Assembly (NCBI GenBank): GCA_038380435.1
Contig: JAWZYU010000034.1
Location: 44,392,901-44,456,900 of the forward strand
Direction of reading: 5' to 3'
From: Ryuthela nishihirai
Taxonomy: Eukaryota > Arthropoda > Arachnida > Araneae > Heptathelidae
DNA length: 64,000 nucleotides
Program-made: the position numbers and the translations under genes
The notes under the pieces: generated by a model
Database searches by the model: none
Told to the model about the DNA's origin: nothing
Seen by the model: the letters and a program-made list of their open reading frames with translations, nothing else
Shown here: positions 21,358 to 32,339 of the stretch, piece after piece
Position numbering within the stretch: position 1 is the first letter of the stretch
Layout of the letters: every line of letters begins with the position of its first letter

Positions 21358-21515
21358 CAGTAGTTAAGAATCACAGGATAAGTCCTGTAGGAAATGGAAC
21401 TCAAGAAAAATGAGCTGAAAAAAATTATTTTCGCCACTGAGAAACCAATATTTTTCAGCTCATTATTTCATGAGTTCCATGTCCTACAGGACTTATCCTG
21501 TGATTCTTAACTACT
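21358..21515. mobile_element. Hairpin element with about 60-bp arms
   Basis: TAGTTAAGAATCACAGGATA and AAGTCCTGTAGG on the left pair with their exact complement on the right (CCTACAGGACTTATCCTGTG, ATTCTTAACTA). The inner arms AATGAGCTGAAAAA / TTTTTCAGCTCATT pair as well. The inner block AAGCTGAAAAAT also flanks SINE-C at 45.7 kb, so the two repeats may be related. Confidence 0.75.
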
Positions 21516-21530
21516 AATTTATTGATTTAA

Positions 21531-21745
21531 CTCCCTGAGCGTGAGTGGCGCGCTTGGCTACTGATCTAAAGGACCTGGGTTCGAACCCCGGATAAGGCAT
21601 GGTTGTATGTGTTGTTTTTCTGCTGAGGTCCTGCCATCCTCTCAGAATCTTCTACTTTGGCATATAAACTGACAGGCTCCTGTCAGACCTCTGTGGCAAG
21701 CAGCTGCTTGAGGCGGTATTTATTTTATTTATTTATTTTATATTG
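21531..21745 (+). mobile_element. SINE-B, tRNA-derived
   Basis: Slightly shortened head (GAGCGTGAGTGGCGCGCTTG), B box GGTTCGAACCCCG, complete body and the terminal GCAAGCAGCTGCTTGAGGCG, followed by a TTTATTTA-type tail. Confidence 0.85.
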
Positions 21746-21760
21746 AGGCAACATAGTTGT

Positions 21761-21925
21761 CCACTTCCCGGATAGATGGCGCCACTGTGCGAATCAAATA
21801 AAAATAAATCCGGAAGGTTTATAACGTCACACAAGCTGAGAAAAGGTTAGCCACTGGTGGTGTAGTGGTTAGCATAACAGGCATGTTTCCTGGAGACGTG
21901 GGTTCGAATCCCACTCATGGATAAA
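21761..21925 (+). mobile_element. SINE-C copy
   Basis: Has GGATAGATGGCGCCACTGTG, GTGTAGTGGTTAGCATAACA (A box side) and GTGGGTTCGAATCCCACTCA (B box). Same order as the copy at 45.7 kb but on the opposite strand. Confidence 0.75.
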
Positions 21926-21944
21926 ACGACATTTTCTAAATATT

Positions 21945-22080
21945 CTACGCATAATCAGGATTGGATCTAGGTGGGATGCCCCCCACACACTAGATACCGT
22001 ATCGTTGGACTCGAACCGCAATTTAAACTCCTTGCGCTGGAGTCGTAACGCCGATCCAAGCAACCAAAGTGTAGCTGTAA
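21945..22080 (-). mobile_element. tRNA-like fragment of another SINE
   Basis: Minus strand reads GCTTGGATCGGCGTTACGAC, then GCGGTTCGAGTCCAACGATA, resembling a tRNA T-arm/B box. No complete cloverleaf. Confidence 0.4.
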
Positions 22081-22381
22081 CGTAGCAGCTTAGAGTGAAT
22101 GTCTGCGAATGTTGTGTGTTCAGCTTAGCCGTGTGTCTCAGAATCGAAAGCTGAAGAAATACGTTCAGAGAAAACGTTACGCCATCATTCGTCTCGAGTT
22201 GTTGCCTCTACTGATTACATACCTAGATCCATTTCGGCGAGTAATTTCAGCAGCCTGAGCCCACGAGCAAAATTCGACTGCAATTAAAGATAGTTTGATG
22301 TTTCAAGTTGCTCATAACGCCCTCAAAATACATTTCCCCCTCTCTTTTTAATTTAAGATGGCCATTGTCAACAATGTCATT
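22081..22381. other. Intergenic, no gene seen
   Basis: Moderate GC, no recognised repeat or convincing frame. Confidence 0.4.
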
Positions 22382-22392
22382 CCCCTCACATT

Positions 22393-22776
22393 GGGGCGGG
22401 GGTGGCTCAGTCGGTAGCGCGCCAGGCTCGTAATCTATAGTTCCCAGGTTCGAGTCCCAGCTGGGTCAGCGTTGAGATTTATCTCCGCAAAATTCCCCGC
22501 CCTGCCCACGGTCAGTAGGGGATACCGATGGGCTTGGAAAGGCCGCCGTCCGTCGGATGGGACGTTAAGCCGTGGCCCCGAGTGTGGGAGAGACATACCC
22601 TGTGCACGTTAAAGAACACGCTGGATGGCCTTGACGGGAGGCTACCATCTGTCTCCCAACAGTTGTTCCAGTGGGTCCCCTCCCCCAACCTTCTCTGAGC
22701 CTTCGGGGTCCATGTGACCTGGCCATTTAGCCCATGGTGTGCAAAAAAGTGCCGCTCTGAGGTAAAACAACCCAAA
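22393..22776 (+). mobile_element. SINE-A, full length
   Basis: Head at the left, tail GGTAAAACAACCCAAA at the right. Perfect 11-bp duplication CCCCTCACATT (22382-22392 and 22777-22787). A recent, clean insertion. Confidence 0.93.
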
Positions 22777-23060
22777 CCCCTCACATTTCACACTCCTAAT
22801 GTGTATGTGCATTTTTATTTTAATATTGTGTCTAAAATTATTCTTTAGAGTTGCCATAATGGGATCGTTAGGCCATCATTGTCCCTATGCTTACACATCT
22901 TCCCCATCAAAATCAATGAATGTTCCACATCAATCAAAACACTACACTTCGCAATCGAAACATAAAACTCACCATTTTCAAGGACAGCCCCTCCAGATTT
23001 CATCTGTAAGAGAAAGAGAGAATAAAAAAAAAAATTTAAAAATATTCGTATAAATGGGTA

Positions 23061-23222
23061 CAGTCGCTCAAAAAAATATCCGAACACTAGCACACTATTT
23101 AAATAGTAATTTTAATTTAGCACTATTTTGACACTAGCACTATGGTTGATTACAGAATTCAGAAAAAATATCTGGCAACGATTTTTTTAGAAATTAGTGA
23201 TCTGGCAACCTTCGTGTCACGT
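23061..23222. mobile_element. MITE-1, left arm only
   Basis: CAGTCGCTCAAAAAAATATC through the central CCTTCGTGTCACGT is present, with an extra 45 bp near 23090-23138 that repeats the ACACTA/GCACTA motif. The right arm is missing; sequence changes abruptly at 23222. Confidence 0.8.
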
Positions 23223-23664
23223 ATGAGTTTATACGCCACAGTAGGACTGAAGTACCCCTCCCCCCCCACCCCTCTCTGGGTACGTCCAGGGGATGGCAGA
23301 GATATAAATTATCTTAACATCTGGACAACTATGGCTACTTTTCTTTTTTTTTCTACCCTGCTGAGGAGTGGTCAACCACACAGGGTCCTGGTGCTGACCA
23401 TGTAAACCTACTGGACTGGACAGATATATGGCTCTGAGCTTGATTATGGATCCTGATTTTGCTGCACTGGTGGGCTTCTGTGGAGGGAAAATCTTCCGCT
23501 GTGTTTTCTGTTTGTTTGTGGGTTGACAGCCCCAAGTGAATAGATTCACAGGATATGTTTATCAGCTGGTGGATAATACTGAGCAGAAGTCATCGCAGGC
23601 ACCTGAACTCTTTGCTTCTATTGGCATCGTCAAATTCTACATTGGAGGAAGTCTTCCAGTGTAG

Positions 23665-26050
23665 ATGGCTTCAGCCTTTAGTAGTGGGGGAACGGGTCTT
23701 TGCCCCATGTCTGCGATTAGGGGGCTGTTTGATATTGTCGGCATTCCCTCTCTCAATAAACATAGTTTCTTTAAACATCCCACTAACCATTTTCTCTCCA
23801 TAGGTAGTTGGAATGTGAGGACTCTACACAGAGCTTTTTCTCTTGATGTCCTCACACAAGAATTCCACCATTATAATTTAGATATTCTCGGCTTGCAAGA
23901 GACCAGATGGACAGATAAAGGTCAGATTCTTAAAAATAATCTTAAATTTCTCTTTTCAGGGAGGGACGACAATAAGCATCACCAAGGCGTGGGTCTGCTT
24001 CTCAGCAGACACGCTAGTGATGCTCTTCTAGGATATGAGTGCATTAATGAAAGGTTTCTTACAGCAAAATTTCAGACAAGCATTAAAGACTTGAATGTTA
24101 TCTGCTGTTATGCCCCCACTGAGGATGCCGATGAGGATGAGAAGGATAGGTTTTATGAACAACTTCAGGATATTTTGAATTCTGTCAAGAAAGGAGATAT
24201 TACCCTTGTTCTTGGTGACTTCAATGCCAAAGTTGGTACTGACTCTGACCTTTGGGGAGGAGTAATAGGCCCTTTTGGTATTGGTAGCTGCAATGGCAAT
24301 GGGCAACGTCTCCTACAGGTAAGTAAACTAAATGGATTCAGAATAACTAACACTTATTACAAACACCGCGACATACATAAGTACACATGGGTTTCACCTG
24401 ATGGGCTGCATAAGAATATGATTGATTACATATTAATTAACAGCAAATGGGCTAGTTCTGTTAGAAATACCAGGGCATATAGGGGAGCTGAAATTGGATC
24501 TGACCATTACCTTGTTAAAAGTGTGTTGCAACTTAAACTTAAAAAGTGTTGTGCTAGGGTTAAAAAATTTACTTTTAATACTGAAGCTCTGAAAGATCCA
24601 GTTATAGCCAAAGCTTACCATGATAGGTTACTTAGTCATTATGACAGTCATGGTGTGCTTACTACTGAAGTTGAGGAAGAATGGGATCATTTTAAACAGG
24701 CGTTTTTGGACACTAACAGTACTCTTTTAGGAAAAAAGGAGCAGAAGAGGCAAAATTATCTGAGTGATAAGGCACTTGAGCTTATTTCGGAAAGAAAGAA
24801 CTGCAGGAATGCCCTTAATCAATACCCTACTAGTCCTAATAGAAAGCATTACAGAGACCTTAATAAACTTGTAAAGGATCAGTTAGCTGCTGATAAGAAT
24901 CTTTGGCTTGATGGTTTGGCTGACAAAGCCGAGGAAGCAGTTAGACAGCACAACAGCAGAGAGCTGTACCAGATAGTTAATGTTTTGTGTGGTAGAAAAC
25001 GGACAGGCATACAAGGATTGAAGGATAAACAAGGTAAGGTTATAGAAGGGGAGGATTCTGTCATGGCTAGGTGGGCTGAGCATTTCAGTGATGTTCTAAA
25101 CAATGTAGTTAGTTCTACTCCCATTGTTTGCAATGATGATAGATGCATTGGTGGCTTTAATGTTGGCCCTATAACACAATCTGAAGTTCTTTTGGCTGTT
25201 TCTAAACTTAAACTTCATAAATCCCCAGGGGTAGATGAAATTACTACAGAAATGCTTAGAGCTGGGAATGTTTCGGTTACCACTTGGATGACTGAAATTC
25301 TGAATATCTTTTATGATAAAGGCATGGTTCCTAAGGATTTTACCAGAGCTATTATTATCCCTATTTTCAAAAAAGGTGATCACAGTTCTTGTGATAACTA
25401 TAGGGGTATCAGCCTACTCTCTGTTCCAGGTAAAGTTCTTTCCATGATTGTGCTTAATAGAATTAAGAATCTGGTTGACAGGCAATTGCGTGATGAGCAA
25501 TGTGGATTCAGAAGTGGTAGGGGATGTGTGGATCAGATATTTTCACTTAGGCAGATTCTTGAGAAATGTTTAGAGTTTCAGAAACCTTTGGTTGCTAGCT
25601 TTGTTGATTTCAAAAAGGCTTTCGACTCTGTTGATCGTCATAATTTGTGGTTGATTGTGAGATCATATGGTATACCAGACAAGTTAGTTAACATTATGAA
25701 AGCTCTCTATAATAACACTGAGTCGTGTGTGAGAGTTGGTAAGGCTTGTAGCAATTGGTTTAGCATTACTTCTGGTGTTCGACAAGGGTGCATTTTGTCT
25801 CCTTTTCTCTTTAGCTTGGTTATTGATTATGTTATGCGAAATTCACTTCAAGGGAAAGATTTTGGCCTTAAATGGGCTGGAGATACGAAAATTTCTGATT
25901 TAGATTATGCTGATGATTTAGCCCTTTTGGCAAATGATGTTGATGAGATGAACTCTTTCATTCGAGCTGTTGATGAGACTGGTAGTAGAGTAGGTTTGGT
26001 TATAAACAGAGAGAAAACTAAAGTGATGAAAATTGGTCAGAGAGAAAACT
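23665..26050 (+). pseudogene. LINE endonuclease-reverse transcriptase ORF, frameshifted
   Basis: APE-type endonuclease at about residues 45-280: SWNVRT, LGLQETRW (catalytic E), GDFNAKVG at 24212 and SDHYLV at 24499. A linker follows, then RT from about residue 540: IIIPIFKKGD, SLLSVPGKVLS, GFRSGRG, DFKKAFDSVDR, RQGCILSPFLFS, and YADD at 25906-25917. It reads in frame to about 26040, where a 31-bp tandem duplication (AGAGAAAACTAAAGTGATGA... at 26010-26040 and 26041-26071) shifts the frame and stops it. The ATG at 23665 is the upstream-most Met; the true start could be slightly later. No zinc finger or ribonuclease H is seen. Confidence 0.88.
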
Positions 26051-26071
26051 AAAGTGATGAAAATTGGTCAG

Positions 26072-26707
26072 GCAGGCTGTGATTCAGTTAATCTGAATGG
26101 TTGCAGTCTTGAGCAGGTGTCACAGTTTAATTATCTTGGGAGCTATGTAACAGATAATGGTGATGTGCGGCATGAGATTAACAGACGAATAGGGATTGCT
26201 GCCGGAACTTTTAAGAATCTATGGAGAGTGTGGAGAAATAGGCGTATACACCTAAAGACTAAAATTAGACTGTATAATAGTTTGGTTCTTTCTAGGGTTA
26301 GTTATGGTAGTGAAACTTGGACACTTTGTAAACAAGATAACAGGAAACTAGATGCTTTTGATTCCAGATGCTTACGCAGTATCTTGGGCATTAGATGGTT
26401 CAACTTTGTAACTAATGATGAGGTTAGGCAAAGGAGTTTGCAACCTCCTTTAAGCAGCATATTGTGCAGAGAGAGACTCCGTTGGTTTGGCCATGTTGCC
26501 CGTATGAATAATTATAGATTGGCGAATAGGGTTATGAACAGTGCGCCTAAAGGCCTCAGAAAGAAGGGGAGACCTAGGATGCGGTGGGCAGACAATGTCA
26601 AACAGGACCTTGTTAGAATTGGTGTGCAGTGGCCAGATGCAGTAGATGTAGCTCAGGATAGACTTGCTTGGAGAACTAAATTGCATGGTCTGGTTGGACC
26701 TCCGTAG
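26072..26707 (+). pseudogene. LINE polyprotein C-terminal part, out of frame with the RT
   Basis: Continues the RT thumb and C-terminal domain in the next frame: NYLGSYVTDNGDVRHEINRR, then GSETWTLCKQDN, LGIRWFNFVTNDEVRQRS and RLRWFGHVARM, up to TAG at 26705-26707. Unlike the copy at 8.4 kb it keeps the intact GLRKKGRPRMRWADNVKQDL end, so the two copies carry independent inactivating lesions. Confidence 0.85.
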
Positions 26708-26745
26708 CCCATGGTTGCTTGAGGATGAGGATGGATGGATGGATG

Positions 26746-27596
26746 GAGATAACAGAAATGGAATTCTCTTAGGGGCAGCAGAAATTAATTTTCTTTGCGA
26801 GTTATTTTGAGGGCGGAAAAAAGCGTGAGTTTTCTTCGTACGACGAAATATGAAAATGAATTTTCTTTAGAATTGCAAAATATAGTTTTCTATCGAGTGC
26901 CGTAAATTAGTTTCTCTGTGGTGGCTTAAAAGTAATGATGCTCAACTATACTGCCACTCTCCACACTTTCAAACACCATCTAGATAAAAACTACTACACT
27001 ATGCTACATTTTTTCTCGTTGTCCTCACTACTTATATAATTCCAAACTTCGCTATCTCTCGCATTAATATCCTTCTTTCTACAGCATTGATTTAAAGGAA
27101 TGAAATACAGAGTACTGGATTTCCTCTCAATCAAGTTCATTACAAACGAAGATTTTCGACCAAAATCTGAAGTGAATATCTAAATTTCAGTTGTGACGAA
27201 AACACATTTGAAGGAAAGATAATTTCGCTAGTAATGATGGCAACGCAGATTAACACCGCCTCATCTCTTCCCGGATAATTAAACTAATCGCTTATCATAT
27301 TCTTATCATATACTACCAGGCATATGTCCACGCCTTCAACCTACTTTCATACTGAAACCGAAATTGCTCTAGATATCAGGGGAATCAACATCTTTCAGAG
27401 TTGAGCTGCAGTTCAATATTAAACAAAAGTTGTGTTTATTGTTGATTTTAATTTATTCCTTCTCCAATTTCAGTTTTCACCATTTATAAACCTATGTTTT
27501 ACAAATGCATGATTTTTATTTGAAGAATAAAATTTAAGCATTCAAAAGTGAAGAAAGATGAAATAATCTTTCGAAACCTAACTTCGTTAACCAATA
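26746..27596. other. Intergenic, no gene seen
   Basis: Unique-looking AT-rich sequence without notable frames. Confidence 0.4.
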
Positions 27597-27598
27597 TA

Positions 27599-28029
27599 CA
27601 GGGTGAATCTGAAAAAGTGGGCAAAACTTTACGGGGTGGTAGAACGCAGCTATACGAGCAATATTCGTCATAGAATGTATGGTCGGAACGCAAACGGCGA
27701 GCCGCTAGGTGGCGTTGGAAATGGTATAAAAGGGTCGGTCCTCGCACCCAACGGCATTTCTACCGTGGATTGCCGAGAGGATGGCTGGTTATACTAACCA
27801 CGAAATGGCGGATATGCACTTTGTGTACGGTGCGGTGGACGGGAATGCAAGTGAGGCACAGAGTATCTCCTCTCCTTCTTGTGTTCATTCTTTAAATGTG
27901 ACAGTGGAAAACTACCTTTTAACTTCTCACCGCTTGCGTTCCGACCATACATTCTATGACGAATATTGCTCGTATAGCTGCGTTCTACCACCCCGTAAAG
28001 TTTTGCCCAATTTTTTCAGATTCACCCTG
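27599..28029. mobile_element. Tc1/mariner-type MITE, 431 bp
   Basis: TA target (27597-27598, 28030-28031) and long inverted arms: CAGGGTGAATCTGAAAAAGT and TTACGGGGTGGTAGAACGCA on the left, exact complements ending TTTTTTCAGATTCACCCTG on the right. The arms extend about 100 bp. The open frames on both strands mirror each other because the arms are inverted copies, not genes. Confidence 0.88.
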
Positions 28030-28142
28030 TATATCCTTTAAAAACCTACTTACTGATCTAGATGGTATTGTTTAATATATGAATGCAAGAGTTAAGTGAA
28101 TCTGTCTACTAAGATATGGACTATCCTAAGAAGAGTATATAG

Positions 28143-28327
28143 CAGTGTTTCCCAACCATTTTTGTGCCATACCCCACTTAAGCCTTTCTAAAATTCTTAT
28201 GTCCCCCCCCCCATGTAAAATTTAACCGCCATACGGTTAAACTCTGAACGAGTCCATTTTCGAACTGCCTCCCTTGACAATCAAATTGCCCTCCTGTGGG
28301 GCGTGGTCCCCACGTTGGGAAACACGG
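28143..28327. mobile_element. hAT-type MITE, 185 bp
   Basis: Ends CAGTGTTTCCCAACC and CGTTGGGAAACACGG, flanked by a perfect 8-bp duplication GTATATAG (28135-28142 and 28328-28335). No coding capacity. Confidence 0.9.
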
Positions 28328-28628
28328 GTATATAGCATCTATCGTTCAATACTGGTGATCCAATAAAGACTATTAATTTTTTAAAACTTATAGTGAATTT
28401 AAAAAAGAATAAATTTGTCATTAAAGTGACTCTCAATAATTAAATAGGGCCGGTCAGGTTTAACTTCCACAGTCAACTGAAAAGTGGAATAATTGCACAT
28501 TATGGAAACTTTCAGTGATCGTAATATATATTTGGTGGAGATAAGATATCAACTTACTCAAAAGGGAAATTTGGTGGATTGTGATAAAAACTGAGAAAAG
28601 TGCATTTTATATATTATTTTAATAACAA

Positions 28629-28797
28629 TTATCGTATTTTAAAGTGTATAAGGAACCCCTTTTTGCCAGAAATTGGGTCCCAAAAATAGGGGTTTCTTAT
28701 ACATGGATAATATTTTTAAATAAATGATTATATCGTAAAATAAAAATATCTTTGATGAAAAATCAGGGGGTTCCTTATACACGTTAAAATACGGTAA
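28629..28797. mobile_element. Small inverted-repeat element, about 170 bp
   Basis: TTATCGTATTTTAAAGTGTA/TAAGGAACCCC on the left and GGGGTTCCTTATACACGTTA/AAATACGGTAA on the right are inverted copies of about 33 bp with two or three mismatches. Family not identified. Confidence 0.7.
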
Positions 28798-28971
28798 ACG
28801 TTTTAAAGGATTGTTCAATCATCATATGTTTATAAGTTACCGTTTGCAAAATATGTTGCATTGTTGCAAAACACTATGACAATCCAGTGCTCTCCATAAA
28901 TTCTCAGGGGATTTTTCCCTTCACTGGAAATTATTTGTTATTAGCAGATTTTCCCGGCGTTGCACAGATCT

Positions 28972-29157
28972 CAAACAACCCCTCAAGCAGCTGCTTGCCA
29001 CAGAGGCCTGACAGGAGCCTGGCAGTTTGTAAGCAGTAGTAGGTCTGTGAGGATGGCGAGACCTCAGCAGAAAAACAACACTAACATCCGTGTCTTACAC
29101 GGGGCTCAAACCAAAATCCCTTAGATCAATAGCCAAACGTGCTAACCACTCGGCCAC
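28972..29157 (-). mobile_element. SINE-B copy
   Basis: Minus strand: head GTGGCCGAGTGGTTAGCACG, decayed B box (GGTTTGAGCCCCG), complete tail GCAAGCAGCTGCTTGAGGGG. Confidence 0.85.
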
Positions 29158-29606
29158 TTTTATTTATTATCCAATTTTTCTAATCCTTTTTCCATACGTT
29201 AAAATTTAAAGGCCCATTTTTATCTTTTGAAATTTTAAATGAACAGTTTTCTAACCCCCTCCCCACTCCCCCATCCACTATAACACTCCAAATACTTGAT
29301 CTACTGGTTCTAAATTCCCCCCCCCCTCCACGGCTTTACCCCCCTTGGCCACCCGTCGTTACCTTACAAATTCAAATTTCTGCCTACGATAGAAAGCGAG
29401 TTCGGATTTCAGAACATTTTTATTTTTCCATTTCATCAAGGGTACTCGTGGACAAGTTTCTCACCTTGGAGACCCAAAATATTTTGGACATTTTCCAAAC
29501 GGTCGTTTGAAAAATGTCCAAATTTCTGGAAAAATTTGAGGAATTTTTCGAATGATTTTTCTTCAGCTTATCGTATGCTGTACCACATATCCACTCAACA
29601 CGAAAT
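29158..29606. other. Intergenic, no gene seen
   Basis: Contains C-rich runs near 29260-29345 and a small palindrome (GGACATTTTCCAAACGGTCG / TTTGAAAAATGTCC) near 29490. Confidence 0.4.
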
Positions 29607-29607
29607 A

Positions 29608-29816
29608 CAGTCGCTCAAAAAAAGTATCCGAACACTATAGTTGATTACAGAATTCAGAAAAAATATCTGGCAACGATTTTTTTAGATATCAGTGATCTGG
29701 GAGCGTGTACGAAGGTTGCAAGATCACTAATTTCTAAAAAAATCGTTGCCAGATATTTATTTATTTTTTTAATTCTGTAATCAACCTTAGTGTTTGGATA
29801 CTTTTTTGAGCGACTG
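29608..29816. mobile_element. MITE-1, complete, 209 bp
   Basis: CAGTCGCTCAAAAAAAGTAT to ATACTTTTTTGAGCGACTG with TA on both sides. The right-hand TA (29817-29818) is also the left TA of the next element. Confidence 0.9.
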
Positions 29817-29818
29817 TA

Positions 29819-30295
29819 CATTGGTTTCCATAAATTAAGGAAAAACCTCTCAGATAACGATCTCAATCAAATAAATCAATATCTCGATTTTCAACAATAT
29901 GCGTTCAATATTTAATGAGTTATGGAAGTTTGAATATTTAGCGATAACAATGCCAGGCTACAAAAATTGACTTCAGAAGTTAATTAAAACTTAGTAACAA
30001 GTATTGTATCAAAGTGTGCAATAAAATAAGTTTCTATTTTAGAAGTTTTCAATATTGATCAGTTTTTGTATTACGTTTCTTAAGACTAGCCTTGCTATTG
30101 TTAAATATTCAAATAACTCATTAAATACTGAACGAATATTGTTGAAAATCGAGATATTGATTTATTTTATTGAGATCTTTATTTGCAATCACATTCTTCA
30201 ATACAAAACAAACTTATTTTTGAAGTAATAGAGCTTTGATGTTAGTTTCCCATTGACATAACATAGGGATTTTCCTTAATTTATGGAAACCAATG
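29819..30295. mobile_element. Inverted-repeat DNA element, 477 bp
   Basis: CATTGGTTTCCATAAATTAA/GGAAAA on the left and TTTTCCTTAATTTATGGAAA/CCAATG on the right, with TA outside both ends. Internal ATCTCGATTTTCAACAATAT and its complement form a second, inner inverted pair. Decayed relatives are at 945-1290 and 49375-49610. Non-autonomous. Confidence 0.82.
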
Positions 30296-30479
30296 TAATG
30301 TCACTTTTCATTAGTGCCTCATTTCGTGTTGACTTGCGGAAGAACTTTTACGTTCATAAAAGCAAGCTTAAATTTCTTACTTTATTTAAATAGATTTGGA
30401 TTCAAAGGGTCGTCATTTAACATCTGAACAGAAAATATCGATGCATTTGCTTATAGCCACTTTCACATTTTTGTTCCTG

Positions 30480-30768
30480 GGTTGGGTTGTTTTACCTCTG
30501 AGCGACACTTTTTTTGCACACCATGTGCTAAATGGCCAAGTCACAAGGATCCCGAAGGCTCAGAGAAGGTTGGGGGAGGGGACCCACTGGAACAGCTGTT
30601 GGGAGACATATGATAGCCTCCCGTCAAGGCCATCCAGCGTGTTAACGTGCATAGGATTTAGCCTATTATATACAGGGGCCACGGTCTTTACTTCCCATCT
30701 GATGGACGGTCCCTTTTTCAAGCCTGTCGGGTGTCCCCTTTTTCGCCGAGGACAGGGAGAGCAAAAAT
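30480..30768 (-). mobile_element. SINE-A, head lost
   Basis: TTGTTTTACCTCTGAGCGAC through GATGGACGGTCCCTTTTTCA in SINE-A order. The copy stops before the tRNA head. Confidence 0.75.
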
Positions 30769-30894
30769 AAAAATTTTAACCCACCTAAAACGAATATGAA
30801 AACTGTGACACTGCAATTGAAATCCAGTCTCTGTTTCCTCCCCCCCCCCTTATATTTTTCTAGTTCCGGACCTTGTGTGTGTGTGTGTGTGCAT

Positions 30895-31085
30895 ATATAA
30901 AAAAATACCCCCTCAAGCAGCTGATTGCCACAGAAGTCTGACAGGAGCCTGTCAGTTTAATATGCCACAGTAGAAGGTCTGTGAGGATGCTGGACCTCAG
31001 CAGAAAAATAACACAGACACCCATGCCTTGCCCGGGGTTCGAACCCAGATCTCTTTGAGCAGTAGCAAGCGCGCTGGCCACAACT
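30895..31085 (-). mobile_element. SINE-B copy
   Basis: Minus strand: TGTGGCCAGCGCGCTTGCTA head, GGTTCGAACCCCG B box, tail GCAATCAGCTGCTTGAGGGG. A TG microsatellite lies just left (30875-30890). Confidence 0.82.
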
Positions 31086-31500
31086 TACCATTTTATCGAC
31101 TCCGTTTCGGCTGTTAAAAATCTCCAAAACACGTTGCAGCAGAGTTCCACCCCTTTTAGAAGATTTTAATAGATCACCGAATTTTAATAGGTCAGCGAAT
31201 TTTGTCGCAAAAAGCTCTGCTCAAGTAACAAATCAAAACACTACAATAAGGATAAAAATAATTCGATATCATTATGTAAACTTTCCTAGTATTTATACTT
31301 TGACTGTTATCGCAGTAGGAAAAGCCTTTAAGAAAAGGAAATCTAATTTGGAAACTTTTCGCAAGATTCCTGAATTGTATCGAAATTTGAAAGTGGGATA
31401 CCGGCCGTTCACTGATTGGATGGGGGTTTTTTTTTATCAGCAAACTCCATGAGCACAGTCGTTTCCGTTCTCGCATTCTGAAGGTCGGCGGAAACGGTTA

Positions 31501-31592
31501 TGACGTCACGACGAATGAAAGAAACCTACGTGTGATGGTCATATAAAAGCGAAAAAAACGCTCCCACAGCCAGTTGTAACAGACACACGAAG
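31501..31592 (+). promoter_or_regulatory. Candidate promoter and first non-coding exon of the MYND gene
   Basis: A perfect cAMP-response-element-like TGACGTCA (31501-31508) and a TATA box TATAAAAG (31542-31549) come in order. An initiator-like CCAGTTG lies 30 bp after the TATA (about 31571), then AAG/GTAAAA at 31593, a possible donor. A CCAAT-type TGATTGG lies at about 31411. No other start-site cluster was found between here and the coding start at 35199. The link to the gene is inferred from position; a mobile-element promoter is an alternative. Confidence 0.45.
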
Positions 31593-32339
31593 GTAAAAAA
31601 CATCCTTTTTTCTTTCTTTCCAGAGTTGTTTTTATTTTTTTTTAACTTTAGTAGGTATTTCTTCTAGTTATGTAATCATTGGGACTGCTTCAAGTAAAAA
31701 TAAAAAGTCAGATGTATAGTTTTATCGTTCAGTTTAAACTAACAAGAAAAATTTTTATAGTTCTGATTTATATTTAAATAAGGGAAATATGATTTAGAGA
31801 AGTCAGGACTGAATTACGAAATCAAGACCTCTTGTATGTCGAAAAACAGACTGAATCTGTTGAGGATTTAACGGCATTTCTTCTGCATTTGTTCAAATAC
31901 AACATGTTTAGATTTGTCAATAATAATCCGCAGGAGTGGAAAGCGCTGTATCCTGAACCTCTTGGACAACTACGTTCAAGAAAAAAACAAAAGTGTCTTC
32001 AAGTATATTCTCAGATGACAGTTCTTTGCACACGAGAAAAAATCTGGAGCATTAGTTGAAATTAAATAGACAAAAAGATTAAACATCAGGATCATTAATT
32101 TAAATGGACAAGTTCTAATAAACATTCAGATCATTATTTGTGATTAAATGAACGAGTGCAATAAATAACTGGATCGCCATTTGATATAATTGAATAAAGT
32201 GTATTAAGCATCTGGCTCATCATTCTATAAAATCTACATAAGTGTATGAAGCATTTAGGTCATCAGTCGATAAAATCTACGTGTGTCTTAAGCATCTAGA
32301 TATTATTCCATAAAATCTGCATATGTATGTAAAACACAG
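31593..32339. other. Putative intron, first part
   Basis: No conserved frame. From about 32060, decayed units of the 43-bp repeat appear (CAGGATCATTAATTTAAATG, TCTGGCTCATCATTCTATAA). Confidence 0.4.

Larger units (their letters stand above)
23330..26735 (+). mobile_element. RTE-like LINE, nearly full length
   Basis: Left boundary is approximate: 5' non-coding sequence precedes the ORF at 23665. The 3' end shares the ACCTCCGTAGCCCATGG terminus with the copy at 8.4 kb and ends in GGAT repeats (26722-26745). It encodes one endonuclease-reverse transcriptase polyprotein. A single ORF with apurinic-type endonuclease plus RT and a microsatellite tail point to the RTE clade; a related clade is possible. 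Confidence 0.85.

Noticed and set aside
27603..28041. Protein genes on both strands at 27.6-28.0 kb
   Set aside because: The two frames are the same inverted arm read in opposite directions.
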